Shown here: positions 4,965 through 5,307 of the stretch, in pieces | Layout: every line of letters starts with the position of its first letter | How positions within the stretch are numbered: the first letter of the stretch is position 1 | Assembly (NCBI GenBank): GCA_016937315.1 | Contig: JAFGWD010000165.1 | Span: 1 to 5,307, forward strand | Reading direction: 5' to 3' | Length of the DNA stretch: 5,307 nt | Source: Rhodospirillaceae bacterium | GTDB taxonomy: Bacteria > Pseudomonadota > Alphaproteobacteria > Rhodospirillales > Rhodospirillaceae | Made by a program: the position numbers and the translations under genes | Notes under the pieces: model-generated | The model's input: only the letters and a program-made list of their open reading frames with translations | Database searches by the model: none | What the model was told of the DNA's origin: nothing

Positions 4965-5307
4965 ATGGATTTCTCGCCGGACCTGTTGTCGCGTTCCTTT
5001 GCGACAAATGAGCAAACGGAATCAGTGTCCTGGGACATCGGCAGTGCCGTATTGTCCGGGCTTTTGTTGGAAGTTTCAGCCTATCCGAAGCCGGGTCTGG
5101 TTGCGCCGTGTGCCATGGGTGCACACCGTGATATGGACTTGCAGAGCTTCATGTTGTCCTCGGCGGCCATTGCGCCCGCCTTGTTCGCTTGTGCGCGGGC
5201 AGGCTTGGTTCATAAGGGGGCTCCCGAGGCCATCCTCCCCATTATTCGCGCCATTGGCCGCGCTTTTGATCAGCGTTTGCTGCACGCCACCCACGGTGTG
5301 AATACCC
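4965..5307 (+). CDS. Triphosphoribosyl-dephospho-CoA synthase, CitG/MdcB family (3' end outside window)
   Basis: Family knowledge: CitG and MdcB join ATP and 3'-dephospho-CoA into 2'-(5-triphosphoribosyl)-3'-dephospho-CoA, the precursor of the prosthetic group on the acyl carrier subunit of citrate lyase or malonate decarboxylase. The first 114 residues are present, about 40% of the usual length of roughly 280-300. Hallmarks are LLLEVSAYPKPGLV (PKPGLV at residues 41-46), GAHRDMD (52-58) and HGVNT (110-114), where the family continues with HKG. The GAHRDMD form looks slightly more like MdcB than CitG. It is unlike the CitG-related proteins in methanopterin gene clusters, which carry KPGN...H and NTNLG. 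ATG 4965 is chosen because of the Shine-Dalgarno AAGGGG; the frame also extends to ATG 4890. The gene appears to be first in a new transcription unit with a long structured leader. Partner genes, needed to decide between malonate and citrate, lie outside the window. Confidence 0.85.
   Translation, partial: MDFSPDLLSRSFATNEQTESVSWDIGSAVLSGLLLEVSAYPKPGLVAPCAMGAHRDMDLQSFMLSSAAIAPALFACARAGLVHKGAPEAILPIIRAIGRAFDQRLLHATHGVNT

Noticed and set aside
4909..5301. Open frame of 130 codons on the + strand overlapping the CitG-like gene
   Set aside because: The overlapping frame from ATG 4965 has the family motifs PKPGLV, GAHRDMD and HGVNT and a Shine-Dalgarno; this one has neither.

Overview
The window looks like chromosomal DNA from a Gram-negative bacterium, most likely an alphaproteobacterium (perhaps Rhodospirillales-like and marine). 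That guess rests on moderately high GC, GC-leaning third codon positions, a TTGACA-type promoter and an EctB-type enzyme; no taxonomic marker is present. All supported genes lie on the + strand.

Layout. Positions 1-933 hold the last three quarters of an EctB-type diaminobutyrate aminotransferase gene. A roughly 100-base gap contains a hairpin that buries the ribosome binding site of the next gene, a 13-helix sodium:solute symporter (about 1035-2453). A strong Rho-independent terminator (2486-2525) closes this block. A YcaD-like MFS transporter (2608-3846) follows. After a gap with an imperfect inverted repeat comes a 67-residue protein of unknown function (3976-4179). The best Shine-Dalgarno there serves a five-codon mini-ORF that ends just before it. 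Positions 4180-4964 carry no convincing conventional gene. They hold a 57-bp palindromic MITE-like element with TA flanks, a possible 16-residue hydrophobic peptide, a promoter with a C8 tract in its spacer, and a roughly 280-base leader rich in stems. This leads into the 5' part of a CitG/MdcB-family triphosphoribosyl-dephospho-CoA synthase gene (4965 to the window end).

How the genes fit together. The aminotransferase makes L-2,4-diaminobutyrate, the ectoine precursor, but the usual ectC neighbour does not follow; a transporter of unknown substrate sits there instead. The terminator splits the aminotransferase/symporter block from the MFS gene. The CitG-like gene probably starts a separate transcription unit for a prosthetic-group-dependent decarboxylase or lyase (malonate decarboxylase or citrate lyase) beyond the window. 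The parts most worth a second look are the structured leader and poly-C promoter ahead of the CitG-like gene, the hairpin over the symporter start, and the mini-ORF before the small protein. No defence system, CRISPR array, tRNA or rRNA was found.
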